NCBI RefSeq assembly: GCF_012163135.1
Contig: NZ_JAAVUP010000003.1
Span: forward strand, 276,283-340,282
DNA length: 64,000 nt
From: Neoroseomonas oryzicola
Lineage (GTDB): Bacteria; Pseudomonadota; Alphaproteobacteria; Acetobacterales; Acetobacteraceae
Reading direction: 5' to 3'
Within the stretch, counting starts at the first letter, position 1. Every line of letters starts with the position of its first letter. This document shows positions 26,018-36,403 of this stretch, piece after piece. The notes beneath the pieces were generated by a model. The model had not been told where the DNA came from. It was given only the letters and a program-made list of their open reading frames with translations, and searched no databases. A program made the position numbers and the translations under genes.

Positions 26018-28614
26018 ACGCCGACAGCCCTCGACAGGCGGACCGCGATCAGATCGGTCGCTTCGTCGCCGCGCTGTTCCGCTATGCCGACGACGGAACC
26101 TACGTCTCCCTGCGCGCATTCTACGACGACGCCAACGCGGTGTTCGGAATCCAGACGCATCGGCTCTCGACCGATCTCGCGCCATTGGTCGACGAGGCCT
26201 TGGACTTCGCCACCCGGGCGGCAGGCACCGACAGACCGGTTGTGTTCGCTCCGCCCATCGCGACCTTCTCGAACGCGCGCGGCGCGACAGAGGCCGACTT
26301 GGAGAACGGCCTGGCCCTCAGCGTCGAATGCGACCAACGCCCGGACGAGGCGCGCATGAAGCTCGAAGGCTTGCTCGGTCCGGCTACGATCATCGTCGCC
26401 AGCGGCGGCGAGTGGCACAATCCCGAGACCGGTGAGTTGGAGCCCAAGCTCCATCTGCACTGGCGCCTCACTGAACCGACTCGCGAGACGGTGGACCATG
26501 CGAAGCTCAAGAGCTGCCGCAGCATGGCGAAGGAACTGGTCGGCGCGGACGGTACCAGCACCCCCATGGTCCATCCGATGCGCTGGCCCGGGTCCTGGCA
26601 TCGCAAGGCGACGCCCCGCTTGGTTCGCATCATGGCCGAGACCGAGGCGGAGCTTGATCTCAGCGACGCTGAGCAACGCCTCCGCGAAGCCTGGGCGGCT
26701 CGGCGACAGCGGCAGGGCCGAGCCGGGCAGGCAGGATCGGGGCCGTCCAGCGAAGGCGAGGCGCGGGATACTGCCGAGCTGATCCGCGCCATCGTCACCG
26801 GCACCGACTACCACGCGCCGATTACGGCCCTGGCGATGCGCTATCTCAAAGGCGGCATGCTGGACGCCCAGGCTGTGCTGACCCTTCGGGGCCTCATGGA
26901 GGGGGTGCCGCCGGAGGTCCGCGATACCAAGGACGATGTGGCCCATCCAGGCCGTTGGCAGTCCCGCTATGACGACATTCCCCGCGCCGTCCGCACTGCG
27001 CGGGCCGAAATTGACGCAGAGACGGCGAAGACCAGCGACTGGCCGGACCCCGTCGATTTCCTGTCGGACGACATGCTGACCGGTGCACCGAGGCTCCGGC
27101 CGCGCCATTTGCCGGAGGCACTAGGAGCCTTTGTATTTGATACCGCCGAGCGGATGGGCGTGGACCCGACAGCAGTGGCTCTGGCCGCTCTGGTGACCTG
27201 CTCCAGCGTGAGCCACGAGAGATGGCGCATTCAACCGAAGCGCCACGACGAGACCTGGACAGAGGCTGCGCGCATCTGGGGGGCCATTGTCGGGGATCCC
27301 TCCATTCTGAAGACCCCCGTGATCGCCGCCTGCACCAGACCGATTGAGCACCTGGAGATGGAGGCTCGCCGGGAGCACGCGAGCGCCATTGCCCGCTACA
27401 AGACCGCGGCCAAGACCCTGAAGGACGAGGGGGGTGATCCAGGATCGCTGGGACCGGCTCCGCGTTGCTCGCGTTACCTGGTTGAAGGCACCACCATCGA
27501 AGCCCTCTCTGAGGTCCTTCGGGACGATGAGCAGGCTCATCACCAGGTTCCCACCGGTCGCGTCCTCATTCGTCAGGATGAGATGAGCGAATGGATCGCA
27601 AGCTTCGATCGGTATCGTTCTGGCAGCAAAGGCGGCAGCGATCGGGGCGCGTATCTCCGACTCTACAATGGTGGCCGCTATGTCGTGGACCGTGTTGGTC
27701 GCGGGAGTTTCGCTGTGCCAAGTTGGTCTGCATGCGTCCTCGGTGGCATTCAACCTGGCCCGATCCAGCGCATTGCGCAGGAGGCCGCCGACGATGGGCT
27801 GCTGCAGCGCTTCATCTACTGCGTGGCGACCCGGCAGGATGAGGGGCGCGACCAGGCTCCTGATCGACTAGCGATCGGGCGGTATGAGCGAGTGATTGAG
27901 TCGCTGGTCAGCCTTGTGCCGATGCCGGTCTCCTGGAGCTTCGCGCCGTGCGAGGCACCCCCGGCTGGACCCGTCGTCCTGCAGCTTTCTGAGGCCGCCC
28001 ATCGATATCGGGGCGATATCAACGACCTCGCGCGCTCCATCTCTGCGTTGCCGGATACGTCTGCCCGACTCAAGGCCGCTCTCGGAAAATGGCCCGGCCT
28101 GTTTGCAAGGCTGACGCTGCTGTTCCACCTGATCGATGCGGCCGATGGTCAACGCGATGATGAGCCGCCACAGCAGCCCGATCTAACGGTCGGGGAGCAT
28201 GTCGCCGCGCGGGTGGCGGCACTTATGCGCGATGTTCTACTGCCTCACCTGCTGAGGGCGGAGGCGCTGATGTTCGCGACTGCGCAGACGGGTGACGCGC
28301 GCTGGATCGCAGGATACATCCTGTCGCGCGAGTCGAGGCGCTTGGCGCTACGCGACATCGTGCAGGCCTATCATCCGCTGCGTGCTCCCGAACAGCGGCG
28401 GGAACTGCTGGATGTGATGGAGAGCTTGGTTGCCATGGGGTGGCTTACGCCCGAGCCCCAGGCCAATTCTGCACGCCCGCCCTCCGCCTGGCTAATCAAC
28501 CCAGCAATCTACAAGAAGTTCAGTGCGCGAGCGGAGACTGAGCGGATGGCTCGCGCGGAGGCTGTTCGGGCAATGGGCGAGCGGCTGCGCGGGCGCGGCG
28601 CGCCTAGCGCCTGA
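26014..28614 (+). CDS. DUF3987 primase/helicase-like protein
   Basis: An 866-residue replication protein of phage and plasmid type. The N-terminal 250 residues resemble a RepB-family primase region (LALSVECDQRPDEARMKLE; PKLHLHWRLTEPTRE; MVHPMRWPGSWHRK). A linker with DNA-binding helices follows. Residues about 360-800 form the DUF3987 ATPase, with the P-loop-like IWGAIVGDPSILKTPVI and Walker-B-like RVLIRQDEMSEW. The Lys-Thr pair is kept in an atypical GDPSILKT loop, as in the family. It overlaps the preceding small gene by four bases. It probably initiates replication of the element; no origin is proven, but repeats follow directly at 28615. Confidence 0.85.
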   Translation: MNADSPRQADRDQIGRFVAALFRYADDGTYVSLRAFYDDANAVFGIQTHRLSTDLAPLVDEALDFATRAAGTDRPVVFAPPIATFSNARGATEADLENGLALSVECDQRPDEARMKLEGLLGPATIIVASGGEWHNPETGELEPKLHLHWRLTEPTRETVDHAKLKSCRSMAKELVGADGTSTPMVHPMRWPGSWHRKATPRLVRIMAETEAELDLSDAEQRLREAWAARRQRQGRAGQAGSGPSSEGEARDTAELIRAIVTGTDYHAPITALAMRYLKGGMLDAQAVLTLRGLMEGVPPEVRDTKDDVAHPGRWQSRYDDIPRAVRTARAEIDAETAKTSDWPDPVDFLSDDMLTGAPRLRPRHLPEALGAFVFDTAERMGVDPTAVALAALVTCSSVSHERWRIQPKRHDETWTEAARIWGAIVGDPSILKTPVIAACTRPIEHLEMEARREHASAIARYKTAAKTLKDEGGDPGSLGPAPRCSRYLVEGTTIEALSEVLRDDEQAHHQVPTGRVLIRQDEMSEWIASFDRYRSGSKGGSDRGAYLRLYNGGRYVVDRVGRGSFAVPSWSACVLGGIQPGPIQRIAQEAADDGLLQRFIYCVATRQDEGRDQAPDRLAIGRYERVIESLVSLVPMPVSWSFAPCEAPPAGPVVLQLSEAAHRYRGDINDLARSISALPDTSARLKAALGKWPGLFARLTLLFHLIDAADGQRDDEPPQQPDLTVGEHVAARVAALMRDVLLPHLLRAEALMFATAQTGDARWIAGYILSRESRRLALRDIVQAYHPLRAPEQRRELLDVMESLVAMGWLTPEPQANSARPPSAWLINPAIYKKFSARAETERMARAEAVRAMGERLRGRGAPSA

Positions 28615-28870
28615 TGTTGCCAATGTTGAGCGGCGAACCTGGACGATGTGCTAGTCCTGCGCATCCCGATCCGCCGATCGCGCCTTAGCGCGCCGCGGAA
28701 AGACGCAGGCTTTCCGCTGTTCCCGAGGGAGAAGCGGATATCCGCGAGCCTCTCGCGCGGCGAATGTTGCCAATGTTGCTCGCGTGCGTGAGACATTGCG
28801 TCGTTCTGACTCTCTCCCCTTCATGCTATTCCTTCACGTACCTCGCGCGCGCGAGCAACATTGGCAACAT
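28615..28870. repeat. Iteron-like TGTTGCCAATGTTG repeats with a 21-bp perfect inverted repeat
   Basis: TGTTGCCAATGTTG occurs at 28615-28628 (overlapping the DUF3987 stop), at 28765-28778 in direct orientation and at 28856-28869 inverted. The last two extend to a perfect 21-bp inverted repeat (28764-28784 and 28850-28870, outer half ATGTTGCCAATG) with 65 bp between. The rest of the 28615-29021 gap has no recognisable gene. It may be a regulator-binding array, replication origin or resolution site for the phage-like genes; the function is inferred from architecture only. Confidence 0.8.
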
Positions 28871-29021
28871 CGCGCCGGTTGATGGGCCGAGGTTTTTGCG
28901 CCGAGCGTAGTGCCGAGTAGCGCATCGCATTTGCGGTCGATTGTGCCGCGGAATCCCGATCCGGTATCTAATTGAGGTCGCGGCGATGGGCCCGACGCCA
29001 CTCCATAACGGAGGGTTCGAG

Positions 29022-30326
29022 ATGCCTGAACCGCACGCCGCGCTGTCCCAAAACTTCCCCGCCTACAAAACGGTCCGAGTACGGGATCTGATCCCCTACG
29101 CGCGCAACGCGCGGACGCACAGCGACGACCAGGTCGCGCAGATCGCGGCGAGCATCCGCGAGTTCGGCTTTACCAACCCGGTGCTGACCGATGGTGCGAA
29201 CGGCATCATCGCCGGCCACGGCCGCGTGTTGGCGGCGCGGAAGCTGGGCCTGGCCGAGGTGCCGGTGATCGAACTCGGGCATTTGTCGCCGGCGCAGCGT
29301 CGGGCTTACGTCCTCGCCGACAACAAGCTCGCGCTCAACGCCGGCTGGGACGAGGAGCTGCTGCGCCTCGAACTGGCCGAGTTGCAGGACCTCGGCTTTG
29401 ACCTGGACCTGACCGGCTTCGACGCCGACGAGATCGCGAGCTTCCTCGCCGAGCCGACCGCGGGCCTGACCGACCCGGACGCGATCCCGGCCCTGCCCGA
29501 GAACCCCGTCACCCGACCGGGCGACGTCTGGATCCTCGGCCGGCATCGCCTGGCCTGCGGCGACTGCACCGACCCGGCGGTGGTGGCCGCGGTGCTGGGT
29601 GGCGTGCGCCCCCGCCTGATGGTCACCGACCCGCCTTACGGCGTGGACTACGATCCGGACTGGCGGAACCGTGCCGGATTGGGGTCCACCCGTCGCACCG
29701 GCAAGGTCGAGAACGACCACCGCGCCGACTGGCGCGAGGCCTGGGCGCTGTTCCCCGGCGAGGTCGCCTATGTCTGGCACGGCGCCCTGCACGCCACCAC
29801 GGTCGCCGACAGCCTGACCGCCTGCGGCTTCGACATCCGCGCCCAGATCATCTGGGCCAAGGACCGCCTCGTCCTCGGCCGGGGGCACTACCATTGGCAA
29901 CACGAGCCCTGCTGGTACGCCGTGCGCGGCCAGGGCCATTGGTCGGGCGACCGCAAGCAGACCACCCTGTGGCAGATCGCTGGGCGGTCAGAGGACGCCG
30001 AGACTGTCCACGGCACCCAGAAGCCGGTCGAATGCATGCGCCGGCCGATCGAGAACAACTCCTCGCCTGGCCAGGCGGTCTACGAGCCGTTCTCCGGGTC
30101 GGGCACCACCATCATCGCCGCGGAGATGACCGGGCGGGCCTGCCACGCCATCGAGCTCTCCCCGGCTTATGTCGACGTCGCCGTGGCGCGCTGGGAGGCC
30201 TTCACGGGGGAGGCGGCGGTGCGGGAGGGGGACGGGGCGCGGTTCGACGCGCTCGGCCCTGCTGGCGCGCCCGGGGGCCACACAGGCGGCCCTGAGGACG
30301 GGAACGGCTTCCATGCGCCGGTATGA
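29022..30326 (+). CDS. ParB/Srx-domain DNA methyltransferase (beta class)
   Basis: A 434-residue fusion. Residues 12-110 are a ParB N-terminal nuclease-like domain (VRVRDLIPYARNARTHSD; IREFGFTNPVLTD; GIIAGHGRVLAARKLG; RAYVLADNKLA). Residues about 165-420 are an amino-methyltransferase in which motif IV (VTDPPYGVDYDPDW) precedes motif I (EPFSGSGTT), the beta-class order, giving N6-adenine or N4-cytosine methylation. Such orphan fused enzymes are typical of phages and integrated elements and usually lack a restriction partner; none is here. Start ATG 29022 follows a GGAGGG ribosome site. The 3' end overlaps the next gene by 14 bases. Confidence 0.93.
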   Translation: MPEPHAALSQNFPAYKTVRVRDLIPYARNARTHSDDQVAQIAASIREFGFTNPVLTDGANGIIAGHGRVLAARKLGLAEVPVIELGHLSPAQRRAYVLADNKLALNAGWDEELLRLELAELQDLGFDLDLTGFDADEIASFLAEPTAGLTDPDAIPALPENPVTRPGDVWILGRHRLACGDCTDPAVVAAVLGGVRPRLMVTDPPYGVDYDPDWRNRAGLGSTRRTGKVENDHRADWREAWALFPGEVAYVWHGALHATTVADSLTACGFDIRAQIIWAKDRLVLGRGHYHWQHEPCWYAVRGQGHWSGDRKQTTLWQIAGRSEDAETVHGTQKPVECMRRPIENNSSPGQAVYEPFSGSGTTIIAAEMTGRACHAIELSPAYVDVAVARWEAFTGEAAVREGDGARFDALGPAGAPGGHTGGPEDGNGFHAPV

Positions 30327-30717
30327 ACCCACCGCCGAGCAGCGGCGGACGGTCAAGACCATGGCCGGGTTCGGGGTGCCACACGAGGACATCGCGACCT
30401 TCCTCGGCATCGACGCCAAGACCCTGCGCAAGCACTGCCGCGAGGAACTCGACCGCGGGACGACGGAGGCCAACGCCAAGGTGGCGCAGTCGCTGTTCCA
30501 AATGGCCACACAGGGCAAGAACGTCGCGGCCGCGATCTTCTGGATGAAGGCCCGGGCGGGTTGGCGCGAGAAGGTCGAGATCAAGCCGGTGTTCGACGAT
30601 CCGGAGCAGCTGACCGACGCGCAGCTGGAGGCGATCGCGCGCAGCGGGCGGGTGCCGGCCAGGCGCATCGAGGTGCAGATCGTCGACGAGGCGGACGCCG
30701 CCAAGGAGGGGCGGTGA
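30313..30717 (+). CDS. Phage-type HTH protein, small-terminase-like (paralogue 1)
   Basis: A 134-residue protein. The N-terminal half carries an HTH (TVKTMAGFGVPHEDIATFLG then DAKTLRKHCREEL), followed by ANAKVAQSLFQMA and AAAIFWMKARAGWREKVEIK. This block is common to small phage proteins placed just before terminase genes. It starts within the methyltransferase 3' end and overlaps the next gene by four bases (GTGA). It probably binds DNA at a packaging or regulatory site. No large terminase follows, so the packaging module appears truncated. Confidence 0.75.
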   Translation: MRRYEPTAEQRRTVKTMAGFGVPHEDIATFLGIDAKTLRKHCREELDRGTTEANAKVAQSLFQMATQGKNVAAAIFWMKARAGWREKVEIKPVFDDPEQLTDAQLEAIARSGRVPARRIEVQIVDEADAAKEGR

Positions 30718-31145
30718 GCAGCGCTGGTGGTGGCGATCCTGGTCCGGCGTCGAACGCCGACCCCATGTCGGTGCCGCTGAGCGTGGACCAGCGGCGCACG
30801 GCGCGGGCGATGGCCGGGCTCGGCGTCGCACGGCGGCAGATCGCGAAGTACCTCCGGATGGACGAAGCGGAGCTTGCCGCACGGCTGGGAGACGAGCTGG
30901 AGCAGGCGGAGGTGGAGGCAAACAGCAAGGTGGCGAAGGCGCTGTTCGCGATGGCGACGCAGAAGAACAACGTGGCGGCGGCGATCTTCTGGATGAAGGC
31001 GCGGGGTGGCTGGCGGGAGAAGCACGAGATCGAGGCGACGGTGCAGGCGACGCAGAACTACGTCATCCGGGTGCCGCAGCGTCCATCGAGCCAGGAGGAG
31101 TGGCTCGCGATGTACGCGCCGAGGGCGATCACCGAGCAGGAATGA
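30714..31145 (+). CDS. Phage-type HTH protein, small-terminase-like (paralogue 2)
   Basis: A 143-residue tandem paralogue of the preceding protein: TARAMAGLGVARRQIAKYLR aligns with its HTH, and AAAIFWMKARGGWREKHEIE is nearly identical to the upstream block. The GTG at 30714 was chosen over the ATG at 30765 because it overlaps the previous stop and has an AGGAGGGG ribosome site ideally placed. The C-terminus (VIRVPQRPSSQEEWLAMYAP) differs from paralogue 1. The last phage-like gene before groES; what lies beyond it in related phages is missing here. Confidence 0.75.
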   Translation: MSSAGGGDPGPASNADPMSVPLSVDQRRTARAMAGLGVARRQIAKYLRMDEAELAARLGDELEQAEVEANSKVAKALFAMATQKNNVAAAIFWMKARGGWREKHEIEATVQATQNYVIRVPQRPSSQEEWLAMYAPRAITEQE

Positions 31146-31341
31146 TCAGCCGCGATGCCGACAGCAGGCCACCGCCACGCCAGCACATCGCATCTGTTCA
31201 ACACCGAGCAACGACCGTTGGTCGGTGGTGAACAGCAGCGAACGCGGTGGCAGATCGGCCAGTGGCGCGATCGTCGCCGCGCAATATCACCATGACGACC
31301 CGAATGAATCATGGACATTTGGATCAGGAAGGCCCAGTTGA

Positions 31342-31368
31342 TTGGCACTCTGCACCTGAGAGTGCCAA
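31342..31368. promoter_or_regulatory. CIRCE operator (HrcA site) upstream of groESL
   Basis: Perfect inverted repeat TTGGCACTC - 9 nt - GAGTGCCAA, matching the CIRCE consensus except for G/C in place of A/T at the third position of each arm. It lies 71 bp before the groES start. Repression by HrcA and induction on heat shock are expected from established knowledge of CIRCE. The promoter itself was not pinned down. Confidence 0.93.
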
Positions 31369-31439
31369 GCGGCTGCCATTGCAGCCCCGGCTCCCCTTGG
31401 AACCAGGGCAATCCACAAGAAGCTCAAGGAGAGGGCCGC

Positions 31440-31754
31440 ATGAAGTTTCGTCCCCTGCACGACCGCGTTCTCATTCGCCGCATCGAGGCTGAAGATAAGA
31501 CCCGCGGCGGCATCATCATCCCCGACACCGCGAAGGAAAAGCCGCAGGAAGGCGAAGTCGTCGCCGTCGGCGCTGGCACCATCAACGAGAAGGGCGAGGT
31601 TCGCCCGCTCGACGTGAAGGCCGGCGACCGCATCCTGTTCGGCAAGTGGTCGGGCACCGAGGTGAAGCTCGATGGCGAGGAGCTCCTGATCATGAAGGAG
31701 AGCGACATCATGGGCATCCTCGAGGGCACCGCCGAGGCGAAGAAGGCCGCCTGA
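31440..31754 (+). CDS. groES: Co-chaperonin GroES
   Basis: A 104-residue heptameric lid of the GroEL folding chamber. It starts [16 protein letters not shown] and carries the mobile loop [21 protein letters not shown], the roof loop region and the end [20 protein letters not shown] forms an alphaproteobacterial tail. It is 51 bp upstream of groEL and preceded by a CIRCE operator, so it is heat-shock controlled. The surrounding genes are phage-like and recombinases, so this is likely an accessory groESL copy rather than the essential housekeeping one; that is inference. Confidence 0.97.
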   Translation: MKFRPLHDRVLIRRIEAEDKTRGGIIIPDTAKEKPQEGEVVAVGAGTINEKGEVRPLDVKAGDRILFGKWSGTEVKLDGEELLIMKESDIMGILEGTAEAKKAA

Positions 31755-31799
31755 GGCGCCGCTTCGCTGCGATCCCGACACCACGAAATTCAGAGGTAG

Positions 31800-33452
<1,653 letters not shown>

Positions 33453-33480
33453 TTTCAGCGCGGACGCGCCTGAGTTCTGA

Positions 33481-33514
33481 GGAGGGGCGAGTTGAAGGGC
33501 CCGCCCCTCCTGTT
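33481..33514 (+). terminator. Terminator after groEL
   Basis: A 9-bp stem GGAGGGGCG (33481-33489) / CGCCCCTCC (33502-33510) with a 12-nt loop, followed by TGTTT, 29 bp past the groEL stop. It also faces the convergent recombinase gene ending at 33541. Confidence 0.7.
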
Positions 33515-33540
33515 TGGAAGGCGCATCAACAGCGTGGGGC

Positions 33541-34245
33541 TCAGCTGGATGACGTGACGACTTTTGATAGCACCCGCGCCACGGTGGTGTGGGTCCAGCG
33601 TCCCGAGCCGCGCGGGGGCGGCATTCCGCGTTCGTTCAGTGCTCGCGCCAGCGCTGCCTGGCTTAGCACGCCCTCAGCGCGCAACCGCCAAAGCTCAAGC
33701 ATGAGACGATGCGCGACCCGCTCCGCAGTCTCGCGCCGTGCCCGGGCTGCCGCTGCGGCACAAGGGACGGCGGCAGGTCGGTAGCCCCGGTCTCCGCCCA
33801 ACACCTTCCCGCGCGCCTTGGCCGCCGCCAGCGCCGCCCGGGTCCGCTCGCTGATCAGCTCGCGCTCCTTCTGCGCCATCGCGGCGTAGATCCGCAGCAT
33901 CAGGTCGTCCGCGCCGGGCATGTCGGCCGCCCGGATCGAGATACCGTCCTCCAGCAGCTGCGACAGCGTGTGCGCCCGGCGTGTAATGCGGTCGAGGCGG
34001 GCCGCCACCAGCACCGCGTCGAGTTGCCGGCAGCGAGCCAGGGCCGCCTGGAAACCCGGCCGACGGTCGTCCTTGCCCGAGGCGATGTCGGAAAACTCCG
34101 CCACCAGCGTCCAGCCCTGCGCAGCGACGAAGGCTCGAATGCTGGCCTGCTGGGCCTCAAGGCCCAGCCCGCTCTGCCCCTGCTCGGCGGTCGAGACCCG
34201 GATGAGCCCGACCGCCAGGCGGTGCGCCTTTGCGCTGGGGCGCAT
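33541..34245 (-). CDS. Serine recombinase, resolvase/invertase type
   Basis: A 234-residue recombinase: GLIRVSTAEQGQSGLGLEAQ with catalytic Ser18, EFSDIASGKDDRRPGFQAAL, DAVLVAARLDRITR, and the E-helix start AAMAQKERELISERTRAAL. A C-terminal Recombinase/HTH segment follows (VLSQAALARALNERGMPPPR; WTHTTVARVL). It is larger than Tn3 resolvase (about 185) and resembles the stand-alone DNA invertase-like proteins of alphaproteobacteria. The start at 34245 overlaps the DUF3489 stop by one base (TGATG). It may invert or resolve DNA within the element; no inverted recombination sites were located. Confidence 0.9.
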   Translation of the reverse strand: MRPSAKAHRLAVGLIRVSTAEQGQSGLGLEAQQASIRAFVAAQGWTLVAEFSDIASGKDDRRPGFQAALARCRQLDAVLVAARLDRITRRAHTLSQLLEDGISIRAADMPGADDLMLRIYAAMAQKERELISERTRAALAAAKARGKVLGGDRGYRPAAVPCAAAAARARRETAERVAHRLMLELWRLRAEGVLSQAALARALNERGMPPPRGSGRWTHTTVARVLSKVVTSSS

Positions 34246-35141
34246 CAGCCGGCCTCAGCCGGAGCGGTCACTAGACCATCCGCCGCTGCGATCCGGTAGA
34301 TCGAGTAGGAACCCCTCGCGCCCTGCTTGTTCGGGCCGACCTGGCGGACGCGCTCAAGCACATCGACCGTGATGCCGCGGCGCTTGAGGCCGGCGAGGAA
34401 GCCGCGGACCGTGTGGGGTTGCCAGCCAGTGGCGTCGATGATCTCGGCGATGGTGGTTCCCTCGTTGCGGCGCAGCAGGGCGAGGACGCTCTCCTGCTTG
34501 GTGCCGGTGCGGGGCTGGCGGAGGGCGGCCGGATCGCGCGGCGGGCGTGCGGCCCGCGGCGTGGCTGCCAGGGACGCGCGCAGGGCCGCCACCGCCTCGT
34601 CGAGCCCGTCGCGGTCCGGAGCGTCCCAGGCGGACAGGACCGTCGCGGCGGCTGTGCGCAGGGCGGTGGCGCGGCCGATAGGCCCGTGCTGACTCACAGG
34701 CGGGCGCTGAGGGCGCTCCGGCGCCTCGCCGCTGGCCGAGGGCGGCGCGGGCACAAACGCCGCCAGCGAGTCTTCCTGGGCCGCTGTGGGCGAAGTGGCC
34801 GCTTCCTGCGCAGCCGGCTGGTTCGGGCCATGATCCTCGTCGCTCGGTGCAGCCCTGTCGCTCTCGATTGCCGTCTCCGCTTCCGCCTCGACACCGATCG
34901 CCGCCAGCCCCGCCGCAGTTATGCGCAGGGCGATCCAGGCGCCATCCTCGTCCTGCCGCCAGCCAAGGCCAACCGCCTCGCGCGGCGCCGGAACCTCCTC
35001 CAGCAGGCCCTTGCCGATCAGGCTGCGCAGGACGGACTGCCGCGCGGCGGCGGGCAGTTTGTCGGGCGGGGTGGCGAGTTGCGCCTCGTGCTGCGCGGCG
35101 CGGCTGAGGATCACGCGCTGGGTGTCGGACAGCTTTATCAT
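34245..35141 (-). CDS. DUF3489 domain protein
   Basis: A 298-residue protein starting MIKLSDTQRVILSRAAQHEA. An N-terminal winged-helix-like DUF3489 part (residues 1-75), a long Ala/Pro/Glu-rich linker (about 80-200) and a C-terminal HTH (KQESVLALLRRNEGTTIAEI; TGWQPHTVRGFLAGLKRRG) are visible. The family is regularly found with DUF2924 and serine recombinases in alphaproteobacteria. Here it is coupled to the invertase-like gene. Likely a DNA-binding accessory of recombination or a regulator. The ATG at 35141 was preferred over an in-frame start at 35162 because it begins the conserved sequence. Confidence 0.85.
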   Translation of the reverse strand: MIKLSDTQRVILSRAAQHEAQLATPPDKLPAAARQSVLRSLIGKGLLEEVPAPREAVGLGWRQDEDGAWIALRITAAGLAAIGVEAEAETAIESDRAAPSDEDHGPNQPAAQEAATSPTAAQEDSLAAFVPAPPSASGEAPERPQRPPVSQHGPIGRATALRTAAATVLSAWDAPDRDGLDEAVAALRASLAATPRAARPPRDPAALRQPRTGTKQESVLALLRRNEGTTIAEIIDATGWQPHTVRGFLAGLKRRGITVDVLERVRQVGPNKQGARGSYSIYRIAAADGLVTAPAEAG

Positions 35142-35407
35142 CGTCGGGCTCCGGTTCGGCACCCGAGGATCCGGGTGCTACCAGCCCGAGCCCCGCGATC
35201 AGGCCTCAGCGGGGCAGCGCGGTGCTCTCCGCGCCTCCGACCATTCGCTCCGCAGCACCACGAAGGCAATCGAAGGTGTTGATCATGGTATTGCTTTCTC
35301 AGCGGATGTTTCGCGTCGCCGCGGCGACGCGCAGCGAAGTGTCGAGTATTCCGCGATGACAACTCGCCAAGACTTCATGGCGACGCTTGGACGCTGGATG
35401 TGGCGCC

Positions 35408-36373
35408 TCAATCGAGTGTCAGCCCAGCCGAGCGCACGAGGTCTCGCCACAGTGGGCCGTCGCGCTCCATCGTGGCGCGAAACGCTGCGGGGCTCGAACA
35501 GACGGGCGCGGTGCCCAGCCGCTCGAGCGCCCCCGCGAAGGCCGGGTCCGCGCAGGCTCCAGCGAGGATTCCTGCCATCCGGGTGATCGTCTCGTCGGGC
35601 ACGCCGGCGGGTGCGACGATTCCGTTCCAGGTCTCGGCGCGGAAGCCAGGGAAACCCTGCTCCTCCACCGTCGGGACGCCAGGAAGCGACGCCAAGCGGT
35701 CGCCACCGGCGATTGCGACGACGCGGATCGCCGCACCGCCCTGGTGCGGGATGATGTCGGAGGGATTACCGAAATACGCCGCCACGTCGCCCGCCAGCAG
35801 CGCCTGCATCGCCGGCGCCCCACCACGATAGGGCACGTGCACGGCCGATACCCCAGCCCGCTGCAGCAGCAGCGCCATGGCGAGGTGGTTCGAGGATCCG
35901 TTGCCGCCAGAGGCATAGTTCACCGCCCCCGGATTGGCCCGCACATGCGCGATGAAACCCTGCAGGTCCGTCACGCCGAGACGGGATGAGATCGCCAGTA
36001 CCTGCGGGTGCGACGCGATGATCGAGATCAGCGCGAGGTCGCTCGATGCGTCGTACGAGACGCGCGCCAGAGCCGGCAGCATCACCATCTGGGACGCGCT
36101 TGCCGTCAGGAGCGTGTAGCCATCCGGCCGACTGCGCGCCACGGCCTCGACGGCGATCGCGCCGCCCGCCCCGGTCCTATTCTCCACTGCCACCGGCTGG
36201 CCGAGCCGCGCACTGAGATACTCGGCGCTGAGCCGCCCGACGCTGTCGGTCACGCCCCCCGGGGCAAAGGGCACCAGCAGGCGCAGCGCCCGGTCGGGCC
36301 AGGCCTGCGCCCGGGCGTCGGGGACGATGCCCGCAAGGAGAAGGAGGCCGATCAGCAGCGCACGCTTCGTCAT
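35408..36373 (-). CDS. Tripartite tricarboxylate transporter substrate-binding protein (TctC/Bug)
   Basis: A 321-residue periplasmic binding protein with the signal peptide MTKRALLIGLLLLAGIVPDA. Family motifs are RLLVPFAPGGVTDSVGRLSA, VAVENRTGAGGAIAVEAVARSRPDGYTLL, VPYRGGAPAMQALLAGD and TVEEQGFPGF. It lies 30 bp downstream of the flavin monooxygenase in the same direction, so a shared transcript is likely; it may bind the aromatic or carboxylic substrate of that enzyme. No TctAB partners are nearby. It is the second Bug protein in the window, with many differences from the one at 14117. Confidence 0.92.
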   Translation of the reverse strand: MTKRALLIGLLLLAGIVPDARAQAWPDRALRLLVPFAPGGVTDSVGRLSAEYLSARLGQPVAVENRTGAGGAIAVEAVARSRPDGYTLLTASASQMVMLPALARVSYDASSDLALISIIASHPQVLAISSRLGVTDLQGFIAHVRANPGAVNYASGGNGSSNHLAMALLLQRAGVSAVHVPYRGGAPAMQALLAGDVAAYFGNPSDIIPHQGGAAIRVVAIAGGDRLASLPGVPTVEEQGFPGFRAETWNGIVAPAGVPDETITRMAGILAGACADPAFAGALERLGTAPVCSSPAAFRATMERDGPLWRDLVRSAGLTLD

Positions 36374-36403
36374 GCGGATGTCCCGTTCCTGAGGATGGGG
36401 TTG

